A DNA stretch of 64,000 nt from Hydractinia symbiolongicarpus (Eukaryota > Cnidaria > Hydrozoa > Anthoathecata > Hydractiniidae), in NCBI RefSeq assembly GCF_029227915.1, contig NC_079887.1:27899650-27963649 (forward strand), written 5' to 3'. Every line of letters begins with the position of its first letter. Positions within the stretch are counted from its first letter, which is position 1. Both the position numbers and the translations under genes were made by a program. Shown here in pieces: positions 1 through 10,999 of the stretch. The notes under the pieces were generated by a model, which worked only from the letters and a program-made list of their open reading frames with translations, was not told the origin of the DNA and ran no database searches.

Positions 1-203
1 GACGCTTAATGAAAGAGGTTTAATCGCCGGAAAACGAAAACCCGCGATTTCCCGTAAATCCCGGGCTTGGCCCGTATAGTCGAATGTATACAAAGAAAGT
101 ACCCTGTAAGTAAACTCATTTCCAGAACGATTTTTTAAATTATTTTTTCACCACTAAAACGCATCAGACTTGTAGTTTTTAAAAATGTTTTCATTTTTGA
201 TGA

Positions 204-405
204 GACGCTGAATAAAAGAAGTTTAATCGCCGGCAAACGAAAACCCGCGATTTCCCGTAAATCCCGGCTTGGCACGTATAGTCGAATGTATACAAAGAAA
301 GTACCCTGTGAGTAAACTCATTTCCAGAACGATTTTTTAAATTATTTCTTCACCACTAAAGCCCATGAGACTTGTAGTTTTTAAAAATGTTTTCATTTTT
401 GATGA
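204..405 (+). repeat. Family B-like monomer, 202 bp (GGCTTGGCACG variant)
   Basis: This copy is 202 bp because it reads CCCGGCTTGG where 203-bp family E reads CCCGGGCTTGG, a 1-bp deletion in a G run. It also has GGCACG for the usual GGCCCG, and CCCTGTGAG in place of CCCAGGGAG. Copies of this variant are common in the left 22 kb, always placed directly after a family E monomer in the examples I traced. Confidence 0.85.
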
Positions 406-582
406 GACGCTGAATAAAAGAAGTTTAATCGCCGGCAAACGAAAACCCGTGATTTCCCGTAAATCCCGGCTTGGCCCGTATAGTCAAAAGTATACAAAGA
501 AAGTACCCAGGGAGTAAACTCATTTCCCGAACGATTTTTTAAATTATTTTTTCACCACTAAAACGCATGACACTTGTAGTTT

Positions 583-604
583 TCAAAAATGTTTTCATTT
601 TTGA
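583..604 (+). other. 9-bp inverted repeat with TTTT loop (reference copy)
   Basis: TCAAAAATG at 583-591 is the exact reverse complement of CATTTTTGA at 596-604, with TTTT between them. It recurs in every monomer that ends with the TTTTCAAAAATG form. In the other common form, TTTTTAAAAATG, one pair is lost, but TTTTTAAAAA is then itself a 10-bp palindrome. In C1 monomers (AATATTTTCATATTTG) the long stem is broken without compensating changes, so conserved RNA pairing is not supported. Confidence 0.6.
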
Positions 605-607
605 TGA

Positions 608-810
608 GACGCTTAATGAAAGAGGTTTAATCGCCGGCAAACGAAATCCCGCGTTTTCCCGTAAATCCGGGGCTTGGCCCGTATAGTCAAATGTATACAA
701 AGAAAGTACCCAGGGAGTAAACTCATTTCCCGAACGATTTTTTAAATTTTTTTTTCACAACTAAAACGCATGAGACTTGTAGTTTTCAAAAATGTTTTCA
801 TTTTTGATGA
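608..810 (+). repeat. Family D monomer, 203 bp (reference copy)
   Basis: Diagnostic bases are CTTAATGAAAGAGG, AACGAAATCCCGCGTTTTCC, AAATCCGGGGCTTGG and, in the AT-rich end, AAATTTTTTTTTCAC. The AATAAA present in most other families is replaced by AATGAA; some D copies right of 34 kb read TTAATAAAAG instead. Family D precedes family E in most places where E occurs in this window. Confidence 0.85.
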
Positions 811-1013
811 GACGCTTAATGAAAGAGGTTTAATCGCCGGAAAACGAAAACCCGCGATTTCCCGTAAATCCCGGGCTTGGCCCGTATAGTCGAATGTATA
901 CAAAGAAAGTACCCTGTAAGTAAACTCATTTCCAGAACGATTTTTTAAATTATTTTTTCACCACTAAAACGCATCAGACTTGTAGTTTTCAAAAATATTT
1001 TCATTTTTGATGA
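811..1013 (+). repeat. Family E monomer, 203 bp (reference copy)
   Basis: Diagnostic bases are GCCGGAAAACG (others have GCCGGCAAACG), CCCGGGCTTGG, GTCGAATGTATAC, CCCTGTAAG or CCCTGTGAG, and CGCATCAGAC at the end. Family E is frequent at 1-10.7 kb and 15.4-22.3 kb, not seen from about 22.3 to 45.4 kb, and returns at 45.4, 52.9, 56.1 and 57.7 kb. Confidence 0.85.
851..884 (+). other. Four CCCG cores at 9-11 bp spacing (reference copy)
   Basis: Within the GC-rich part of the monomer, CCCG starts at 851, 861, 870 and 881, spaced 10, 9 and 11 bp, close to one DNA helical turn. The pattern recurs in B, C1 and E monomers. In family A the first core is CCTG and the second is CCCT, so only the last two remain. 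A phased protein-binding array is one reading. Chance conservation from the founder monomer is the alternative. Confidence 0.5.
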
Positions 1014-4000
1014 GACGCTTAATGAAAGAGGTTTAATCGCCGGCAAACGAAATCCCGCGTTTTCCCGTAAATCCGGGGCTTGGCCCGTATAGTCAAAAGT
1101 ATACAAAGAAAGTACCCAGGTAGTAAACTCATTTCCCAAACGATTTTTTAAATTATTATTTCACCACTAAAACGCATGAGACTTGTAGTTTTCAAGAATG
1201 TTTTCATTTTTGATGAGACGCTGAATAAAAGCAGTTTAATCGCCGGCAAACGAAAACCCGCGATTTCCCGTAAATCCCGGACTCGGCCCGTATAGTCAAA
1301 AGTATACAAAGAAAGTACCCAGGGAGTAAACTCATTTCCCGTACGATTTTTTAAAATATTTTTTCACCCCTAAAGCCCATGAGACTTGTAGTTTTCAATA
1401 ATGTTTTCATTTTTGATGAGACGCTTAATGAAAGAGGTTTAATCGCCGGCAAACGAAATCCCGCGTTTTCCCGTAAATCCGGGGCTTGGCCCGTATAGTC
1501 AAATGTATACAAAGAAAGTACCCAGGGAGTAAACTCATTTCCCGAACGATTTTTTAAATTTTTTTTTCACAACTAAAACGCATGAGACTTGTAGTTTTCA
1601 AAAATGTTTTCATTTTTGATGAGACGCTTAATGAAAGAGGTTTAATCGCCGGAAAACGAAAACCCGCGATTTCCCGTAAATCCCGGGCTTGGCCCGTATA
1701 GTCGAATGAATACAAAGAAAGTACCCTGTGAGTAAACTCATTTCCAGAACGATTTTTTAAATTATTTTTTCACCACTAAAACGCATCAGACTTGTAGTTT
1801 TTAAAAATGTTTTCATTTTTGATGAGACGCTGAATAAAAGAAGTTTAATCGCCGGCAAACGAAAACCCGCGATTTCCCGTAAATCCCGGCTTGGCACGTA
1901 TAGTCGAATGTATACAAAGAAAGTACCCTGTGAGTAAACTCATTTCCAGAACGATTTTTTAAATTATTTCTTCACCACTAAAGCCCATGAGACTTGTAGT
2001 TTTTAAAACTTTTTTCATTTTTGATGAGACGCTGAATAAAAGAGGTTTAATCGCCGGCAAACGAAAACCCGTGCTTTCCCGTAAATCCCGGCTTGGCCCG
2101 TATAGTCAAAAGTATACAAAGAAAGTACCCAGGGAGTAAACTCATTTCCCGAACGATTTTTTAAATTATTTTTTCACCACTAAAACGCATGACACTTGTA
2201 GTTTTCAAAAATGTTTTCATTTTTGATGAGACGCTGAATAAAAGCAGTTTAATCGCCGGCAAACGAAAACCTGCGATTTCCCTAAATCCCGGACTCGGCC
2301 CGTATAGTCAAATATATACAAAGAAAGTACCCAGGGAGTAAACTCATTTCCAGAACGATTTTTTAAATTATATTTTCACCACTAAAACGCATGAGACTTG
2401 TAGTTTTTAAAAATGTTTTCATTTTCGATGAGACGCTGAATAAAAGAAGTTTAATCGCCGGCAAACGAAAACCCGCGATTTCCCGTAAATCCCGGACTCG
2501 GCCCGTATAGTCAAAAGTATACAAAGAAAGTACCCAGGGATTAAACTCATTTCCAGAACGATTTTTTAAATTATTTTTTCACCACTACAACGCATAAGAC
2601 TTGTAGTTTTTAAAACTTTCTTCATTTTTGATGAGACGCTGAATAAAAGAGGTTTAATCGCTGGCAAACGAAATCCCGCGTTTTCCCGTAAATCCGGGGC
2701 TTGGCCCGTATAGTCAAATGTATACAAAGAAAGTACCCAGGGAGTAAACGCATTTCCCGAACGATTTTTTAAATTTTTTTTTCACAACTAAAACGCATGA
2801 GACTTGTAGGTTTCAAAAATGTTTTCATTTTTGATGAGACGCTTAATGAAAGAGGTTTAATCGCCGGAAAACGAAAACCCGCGATTTCCCGTAAATCCCG
2901 GGCTTGGCCCGTATAGTCGAATGTATACAAAGAAAGTACCCTGTGAGTAAACTCATTTCCAGAACGATTTTTTAAATTATTTTTTCACCACTAAAACGCA
3001 TCAGACTTGTAGTTTTTAAAAATGTTTTCATTTTTGATGAGACGCTGAATAAAAGAAGTTTATTCGCCGGCAAACGAAAACCCTTGATTTCCCGTAAATC
3101 CCGGCTTGGCACGTATAGTCGAATGTATACAAAGAAAGTACCCTGTGAGTAAACTCATTTCCAGAACGAATTTTTAAATTATTTCTTCACCACTAAAGCC
3201 CATGAGACTTGTAGTTTTTAAAAATGTTTTTATTTTTGATGAGACGCTGAATAAAAGAAGTTTAATCGCCGGCAAACGAAAACCCGTGATTTCCCGTAAA
3301 TCCCGACTTGGCCCGCATAGTCAAAAGTATACAAAGAAAGTACCCAGGGAGTAAACTCATTTCCCGAACGATTTTTTAAATTATTTTTTCACCACTAAAA
3401 CGCATGACACTTGTAGTTTTCAAAAATGTTTTCATTTTTGATGAGACGCTGAATAAAAGCAGTTTAATCGCCGGCAAACGAAAACCTGCGATTTCCCTAA
3501 ATCCCGGACTCGGCCCGTATAGTCAAAAGTATACAAAGAAAGTACCCAGGGAGTAAACTCATTTCCAGATGATTTTTTAAATTATATTTTCACCACTAAA
3601 ACGCATGAGACTTGTAGTTTTTAAAAATGTTTTCATTTTTGATGAGACGCTGAATAAAAGAAGTTTAATCGCCGGCAAACAAAAACCCGCGATTTCCCGT
3701 AAATCCCGGACTCGGCCCGTATAGTCAAAAGTATACAAAGAAAGTATCCAGGGAGTAAACTCATTTCCAGAACGATTTTTTAAATTATTTTTTCACCACT
3801 ACAACGCATAAGAATTGTAGTTTTTAAAAAAATTTTCATTTTTAATGAGACGCTGAATAAAAGAGGTTTAATCGCCGGCAAACGAAATCCCGCGTTTTCC
3901 CGTTAATCCGGGGCTTGGCCCGTATAGTCAAATGTATACAAAGAAAGTACCCAGGGAGTAAACTCATTTCCCGAACGATTTTTTAAATTTTTTTTTCACA

Positions 4001-5065
4001 ACTAAAACGCATGAGACTTGTAGTTTTCAAAAATGTTTTCATTTTTGATGAGACGCTTAATGAAAGAGGTTTAATCGCCGGAAAACGAAAACCCGCGATT
4101 TCCCGTAAATCCCGGGCTTGGCCCGTATAGTCGAATGTATACAAAGAAAGTACCCTGTGAGTAAACTCATTTCCAGAACGATTTTTTAAATTATTTTTTA
4201 ACCACTAAAACGCATAAGACTTGTAGTTTTTAAAAATGTTTTCATTTTTGGTGAGACGCTGAATAAAAGAAGTTTAATCGCCGGCAAACGAAAACCCGCG
4301 ATTTCCCGTAAATCCCGCGCTTGGCCCGTATAGACAAAAGTATACAAAGAAAGTACCCAGGGAGTAAACTCATTTCCCAAACGATTTTTTAAATTATTAT
4401 TTCACCACTAAAACGCATGAGACTTGTAGTTTTCAAGAATGTTTTCATTTTTGATGAGACGCTGAATAAAAGCAGTTTAATCGCCGGCAAACGAAAACCC
4501 GCGATTTCCCGTAAATCCCGGGCTTGGCCCGTATAGTCAAAAGTATACAAAGAAAGTACCCAGGGAGTAAACTCATTTCCCGAACGATTTTTTATATTAT
4601 TTTTTTACCACTAAACGCATGAGACTTGTAGTTTTCAAAAATATTTTCATATTTGATGGGACGCTGAATAAAAGAAGTTTAATCGCCGGCAAACGAAAAC
4701 CTGCGATTTCCCGTAAATCCTGGACTCGGCCCGTATAGTCAAAAGTATACAAAGAAAGTACCCAGGTAGTAAACTCATTTCCCAAACGATTTTTTAAATT
4801 ATTATTTCACCACTAAAACGCATGAGACTTGTAGTTTTCAAGAATGTTTTCATTTTTGATGAGACGCTGAATAAAAGCAGTTTAATCGCCGGCAAACGAA
4901 AACCCGCGATTTCCCGTAAATCCCGGACTCGGCCCGTATAGTCAAAAGTATACAAAGAAAGTACCCAGGGAGTAAACTCATTTCCCGTACGATTTTTTAA
5001 AATATTTTTTCACCCCTAAAGCCCATGAGACTTGTAGTTTTCAATAATGTTTTCATTTTTGATGA

Positions 5066-6680
5066 GACGCTTAATGAAAGAGGTTTAATCGCCGGCAAAC
5101 GAAATCCCGCGTTTTCCCGTAAATCCGGGGCTTGGCCCGTATAGTCAAATGTATACAAAGAAAGTACCCAGGGAGTAAACTCATTTCCCGAACGATTTTT
5201 TAAATTTTTTTTTCACAACTAAAACGCATGAGACTTGTAGTTTTCAAAAATGTTTTCATTTTTGATGAGACGCTTAATGAAAGAGGTTTAATCGCCGGAA
5301 AACGAAAACCCGCGATTTCCCGTAAATCCCGGGCTTGGCCCGTATAGTCGAATGTATACAAAGAAAGTACCCTGTAAGTAAACTCATTTCCAGAACGATT
5401 TTTTAAATTATTTTTTCACCACTAAAACGCATCAGACTTGTAGTTTTTAAAAATGTTTTCATTTTTGATGAGACGCTGAATAAAAGAAGTTTAATCGCCG
5501 GCAAACGAAAACCCGCGATTTCCCGTAAATCCCGGCTTGGCACGTATAGTCGAATGTATACAAAGAAAGTACCCTGTGAGTAAACTCATTTCCAGAACGA
5601 TTTTTTAAATTATTTCTTCACCACTAAAGCCCATGAGACTTGTAGTTTTTAAAAATGTTTTCATTTTTGATGAGACGCTGAATAAAAGAAGTTTAATCGC
5701 CGGCAAACGAAAACCCGTGATTTCCCGTAAATCCCGGCTTGGCCCGTATAGTCAAAAGTATACAAAGAAAGTACCCAGGGAGTAAACTCATTTCCCGAAC
5801 GATTTTTTAAATTATTTTTTCACCACTAAAACGCATGACACTTGTAGTTTTCAAAAATGTTTTCATTTTTGATGAGACGCTTAATGAAAGAGGTTTAATC
5901 GCCGGCAAACGAAATCCCGCGTTTTCCCGTAAATCCGGGGCTTGGCCCGTATAGTCAAATGTATACAAAGAAAGTACCCAGGGAGTAAACTCATTTCCCG
6001 AACGATTTTTTAAATTTTTTTTTCACAACTAAAACGCATGAGACTTGTAGTTTTCAAAAATGTTTTCATTTTTGATGAGACGCTTAATGAAAGAGGTTTA
6101 ATCGCCGGAAAACGAAAACCCGCGATTTCCCGTAAATCCCGGGCTTGGCCCGTATAGTCGAATGTATACAAAGAAAGTACCCTGTAAGTAAACTCATTTC
6201 CAGAACGATTTTTTAAATTATTTTTTCACCACTAAAACGCATCAGACTTGTAGTTTTTAAAAATGTTTTCATTTTTGATGAGACGCTGAATAAAAGAAGT
6301 TTAATCGCCGGCAAACGAAAACCCGCGATTTCCCGTAAATCCCGGCTTGGCACGTATAGTCGAATGTATACAAAGAAAGTACCCTGTGAGTAAACTCATT
6401 TCCAGAACGATTTTTTAAATTATTTCTTCACCACTAAAGCCCATGAGACTTGTAGTTTTTAAAAATGTTTTCATTTTTGATGAGACGCTGAATAAAAGAA
6501 GTTTAATCGCCGGCAAACGAAAACCCGTGATTTCCCGTAAATCCCGGCTTGGCCCGTATAGTCAAAAGTATACAAAGAAAGTACCCAGGGAGTAAACTCA
6601 TTTCCCGAACGATTTTTTAAATTATTTTTTCACCACTAAAACGCATGACACTTGTAGTTTTCAAAAATGTTTTCATTTTT
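5066..6680 (+). repeat. 4-mer tandem duplication, 810-bp unit, two copies
   Basis: D, E, GGCTTGGCACG-type and CCCGTG-type monomers at 5066, 5269 and onward are repeated from 5876. The rare base in CCCTGTAAG (usually CCCTGTGAG) appears in both, near 5370 and 6180. The second copy ends before its fourth monomer turns into family A at about 6687. The structure is copied at 16607-18221 by the large duplication. Confidence 0.85.
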
Positions 6681-7106
6681 GATGAGACGCTGAATAAAAG
6701 CAGTTTAATCGCCGGCAAACGAAAACCTGCGATTTCCCTAAATCCCGGACTCGGCCCGTATAGTCAAAAGTATACAAAGAAAGTACCCAGGGAGTAAACT
6801 CATTTCCAGAACGATTTTTTAAATTATATTTTCACCACTAAAACGCATGAGACTTGTAGTTTTTAAAAATGTTTTCATTTTCGATGAGACGCTGAATAAA
6901 AGAAGTTTAATCGCCGGCAAACGAAAACCCGCGATTTCCCGTAAATCCCGGACTCGGCCCGTATAGTCGAATGTATACAAAGAAAGTACCCTGTGAGTAA
7001 ACTCATTTCCAGAACGATTTTTTAAATTATTATTTCACCACTAAAACGCATGAGACTTGTAGTTTTCAAGAATGTTTTCATTTTTGATGAGACGCTGAAT
7101 AAAAGC

Positions 7107-8930
7107 AGTTTAATCGCCGGCAAACGAAAACCCGCGATTTCCCGTAAATCCCGGACTCGGCCCGTATAGTCAAAAGTATACAAAGAAAGTACTCAGGGAG
7201 TAAACTCATTTCCCGTACGATGTTTTAAAATATTTTTTCACCCCTAAAGCCCATGAGACTTGTAGTTTTCAATAATGTTTTCATTTTTGATGAGACGCTT
7301 AATGAAAGAGGTTTAATCGCCGGCAAACGAAATCCCGCGTTTTCCCGTAAATCCGGGGCTTGGCCCGTATAGTCAAATGTATACAAAGAAAGTACCCAGG
7401 GAGTAAACTCATTTCCCGAACGATTTTTTAAATTTTTTTTTCACAACTAAAACGCATGAGACTTGTAGTTTTCAAAAATGTTTTCATTTTTGATGAGACG
7501 CTTAATGAAAGAGGTTTAATCGCCGGAAAACGAAAACCCGCGATTTCCCGTAAATCCCGGGCTTGGCCCGTATAGTCGAATGTATACAAAGAAAGTACCC
7601 TGTGAGTAAACTCATTTCCAGAACGATTTTTTAAATTATTTTTTCACCACTAAAACGCATCAGACTTGTAGTTTTTAAAAATGTTTTCATTTTTGATGAG
7701 ACGCTGAATAAAAGAAGTTTAATCGCCGGCAAACGAAAACCCGCGATTTCCCGTAAATCCCGGCTTGGCACGTATAGTCGAATGTATACAAAGAAAGTAC
7801 CCTGTGAGTAAACTCATTTCCAGAACGATTTTTTAAATTATTTCTTCACCACTAAAGCCCATGAGACTTGTAGTTTTTAAAAATGTTTTCATTTTTGATG
7901 AGACGCTGAATAAAAGAAGTTTAATCGCCGGCAAACGAAAACCCGTGATTTCCCGTAAATCCCGGCTTGGCCCGTATAGTCAAAAGTATACAAAGAAAGT
8001 ACCCAGGGAGTAAACTCATTTCCCGAACGATTTTTTAAATTATTTTTTCACCACTAAAACGCATGACACTTGTAGTTTTCAAAAATGTTTTCATTTTTGA
8101 TGAGACGCTGAATAAAAGCAGTTTAATCGCCGGCAAACGAAAACCTGCGATTTCCCTAAATCCCGGACTCGGCCCGTATAGTCAAAAGTATACAAAGAAA
8201 GTACCCAGGGAGTAAACTCATTTCCAGAACGATTTTTTAAATTATATTTTCACCACTAAAACGCATGAGACTTGTAGTTTTTAAAAATGTTTTCATTTTC
8301 GATGAGACGCTGAATAAAAGAAGTTTAATCGCCGGCAAACGAAAACCCGCGATTTCCCGTAAATCCCGGACTCGGCCCGTATAGTCAAAAGTATACAAAG
8401 AAAGTACCCAGGGATTAAACTCATTTCCAGAACGATTTTTTAAATTATTTTTTCACCACTACAACGCATAAGACTTGTAGTTTTTAAAAATTTTTTCATT
8501 TTTGATGAGACGCTGAATAAAAGAGGTTTAATCGCCGGCAAACGAAATCCCGCGTTTTCCTGTAAATCCGGGGCTTGGCCCGTATAGTCAAATGTATACA
8601 AAGAAAGTACCCAGGGAGTAAACTCATTTCCCAAACGATTTTTTAAATTTTTTTTTCACAACTAAAACGCATGAGACTTGTAGTTTTCAAAAATGTATTC
8701 ATTTTTGATGAGACGCTTAATGAAAGAGGTTTAATCGCCGGAAAACGAAAACCCGCGATTTCCCGTAAATCCCGGGCTTGGCCCGTATAGTCGAATGTAT
8801 ACAAAGAAAGTACCCTGTGAGTAAACTCATTTCCAGAACGATTTTTTAAATTATTTTTTCACCACTAAAACGCATCAGACTTGTAGTTTTTAAAAATGTT
8901 TTCATTTTTGATGAGACGCTGAATAAAAGA
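7107..8930 (+). repeat. 9-mer higher-order unit (1,824 bp), copy 1
   Basis: TACTCAGGG at 7190 and 9014, followed by the rare ACGATGTTTTAAAATATTTT, fixes the offset at 1,824 bp. The copies differ at 7106/8930 and are the same from 7107 onward except for one patch near 7431-7460, where copy 1 reads AAATTTTTTTTTCACAAC and copy 2 (near 9255) reads AAATTATTTCTTCACCAC. The isolated patch looks like gene conversion. Confidence 0.88.
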
Positions 8931-10754
8931 AGTTTAATCGCCGGCAAACGAAAACCCGCGATTTCCCGTAAATCCCGGACTCGGCCCGTATAGTCAAAAG
9001 TATACAAAGAAAGTACTCAGGGAGTAAACTCATTTCCCGTACGATGTTTTAAAATATTTTTTCACCCCTAAAGCCCATGAGACTTGTAGTTTTCAATAAT
9101 GTTTTCATTTTTGATGAGACGCTTAATGAAAGAGGTTTAATCGCCGGCAAACGAAATCCCGCGTTTTCCCGTAAATCCGGGGCTTGGCCCGTATAGTCAA
9201 ATGTATACAAAGAAAGTACCCAGGGAGTAAACTCATTTCCCGAACGATTTTTTAAATTATTTCTTCACCACTAAAGCCCATGAGACTTGTAGTTTTCAAA
9301 AATGTTTTCATTTTTGATGAGACGCTTAATGAAAGAGGTTTAATCGCCGGAAAACGAAAACCCGCGATTTCCCGTAAATCCCGGGCTTGGCCCGTATAGT
9401 CGAATGTATACAAAGAAAGTACCCTGTGAGTAAACTCATTTCCAGAACGATTTTTTAAATTATTTTTTCACCACTAAAACGCATCAGACTTGTAGTTTTT
9501 AAAAATGTTTTCATTTTTGATGAGACGCTGAATAAAAGAAGTTTAATCGCCGGCAAACGAAAACCCGCGATTTCCCGTAAATCCCGGCTTGGCACGTATA
9601 GTCGAATGTATACAAAGAAAGTACCCTGTGAGTAAACTCATTTCCAGAACGATTTTTTAAATTATTTCTTCACCACTAAAGCCCATGAGACTTGTAGTTT
9701 TTAAAAATGTTTTCATTTTTGATGAGACGCTGAATAAAAGAAGTTTAATCGCCGGCAAACGAAAACCCGTGATTTCCCGTAAATCCCGGCTTGGCCCGTA
9801 TAGTCAAAAGTATACAAAGAAAGTACCCAGGGAGTAAACTCATTTCCCGAACGATTTTTTAAATTATTTTTTCACCACTAAAACGCATGACACTTGTAGT
9901 TTTCAAAAATGTTTTCATTTTTGATGAGACGCTGAATAAAAGCAGTTTAATCGCCGGCAAACGAAAACCTGCGATTTCCCTAAATCCCGGACTCGGCCCG
10001 TATAGTCAAAAGTATACAAAGAAAGTACCCAGGGAGTAAACTCATTTCCAGAACGATTTTTTAAATTATATTTTCACCACTAAAACGCATGAGACTTGTA
10101 GTTTTTAAAAATGTTTTCATTTTCGATGAGACGCTGAATAAAAGAAGTTTAATCGCCGGCAAACGAAAACCCGCGATTTCCCGTAAATCCCGGACTCGGC
10201 CCGTATAGTCAAAAGTATACAAAGAAAGTACCCAGGGATTAAACTCATTTCCAGAACGATTTTTTAAATTATTTTTTCACCACTACAACGCATAAGACTT
10301 GTAGTTTTTAAAAATTTTTTCATTTTTGATGAGACGCTGAATAAAAGAGGTTTAATCGCCGGCAAACGAAATCCCGCGTTTTCCTGTAAATCCGGGGCTT
10401 GGCCCGTATAGTCAAATGTATACAAAGAAAGTACCCAGGGAGTAAACTCATTTCCCAAACGATTTTTTAAATTTTTTTTTCACAACTAAAACGCATGAGA
10501 CTTGTAGTTTTCAAAAATGTATTCATTTTTGATGAGACGCTTAATGAAAGAGGTTTAATCGCCGGAAAACGAAAACCCGCGATTTCCCGTAAATCCCGGG
10601 CTTGGCCCGTATAGTCGAATGTATACAAAGAAAGTACCCTGTGAGTAAACTCATTTCCAGAACGATTTTTTAAATTATTTTTTCACCACTAAAACGCATC
10701 AGACTTGTAGTTTTTAAAAATGTTTTCATTTTTGATGAGACGCTGAATAAAAGA
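8931..10754 (+). repeat. 9-mer higher-order unit (1,824 bp), copy 2
   Basis: Direct tandem copy of 7107-8930. It shares GGGATTAAACTC (8411 and 10235), CACTACAACGCATAAG, and ATGTATTCATTTTTG near 8690 and 10516. Matching is lost shortly after 10760, where a GGCTTGGCACG-type monomer follows instead of a GGACTCGG-type one. Confidence 0.88.
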
Positions 10755-10999
10755 AGTTTATTCGCCGGCAAACGAAAACCCGCGATTTCCCGTAAATCCC
10801 GGCTTGGCACGTATAGTCGAATGTATACAATGAAAGTACCCTGTGAGTAAACTCATTTCCAGAACGAATTTTTAACTTATTTCTTCACCACTAAAGCCCA
10901 TGAGACTTTTAGTTTTTAAAAATGTTTTTATTTTTGATGAGACGCTGAATAAAAGAAGTTTAATCGCCGGCAAACGAAAACCCGTGATTTCCCGTAAAT

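Larger units (their letters stand above)
1..988 (+). repeat. 4-mer higher-order repeat, 810-bp unit (1.2 copies)
   Basis: Monomers starting at 1, 204, 406 and 608 form an ordered set: E, a GGCTTGGCACG-type monomer, a CCCGTGATTT-type monomer, then D. The next E begins at 811 and repeats the first unit until about 988, where the order changes. The same four-monomer unit occurs at 5269-6078, offset 5,268 bp, so it was amplified more than once. Confidence 0.85.
1..3832 (+). repeat. D/E-rich mosaic of 4-mer and 6-mer higher-order units
   Basis: Family E monomers start at 1, 811, 1623, 2838 and then 4052, so the spacing is 4, 4, 6 and 6 monomers. Those at 811, 1623, 2838 and 4052 follow a family D monomer. 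The stretch from about 1090 to 1990 matches about 4736 to 5636 (offset 3,646 bp, 18 monomers) with only scattered differences, such as CCCTGTGAG near 1731 where 5377 has CCCTGTAAG. The region therefore shares ancestry with the left part of the duplicated block to its right. It contains only satellite monomers. Confidence 0.85.

Noticed and set aside
881-896. CENP-B-box-like string in GTCGAATG monomers (reverse strand ATTCGACTATACGGG)
   Set aside because: The consensus needs four bases, then A, then two bases between TTCG and CGGG. Here the spacing is one base short, and most monomers have GTCAAAAG instead, destroying TTCG.
945-1139. Minus-strand ORFs of 60-64 codons beginning MGNEFT, also near 4198, 4597, 8440, 10264, 15739, 16138, 19981, 21805 and 53626
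   Set aside because: They are the satellite read on the minus strand, each about one monomer long. They differ only by monomer variants, and 202/203-bp phase shifts stop every frame. There is no ribosome-binding or splice context and no family resemblance.
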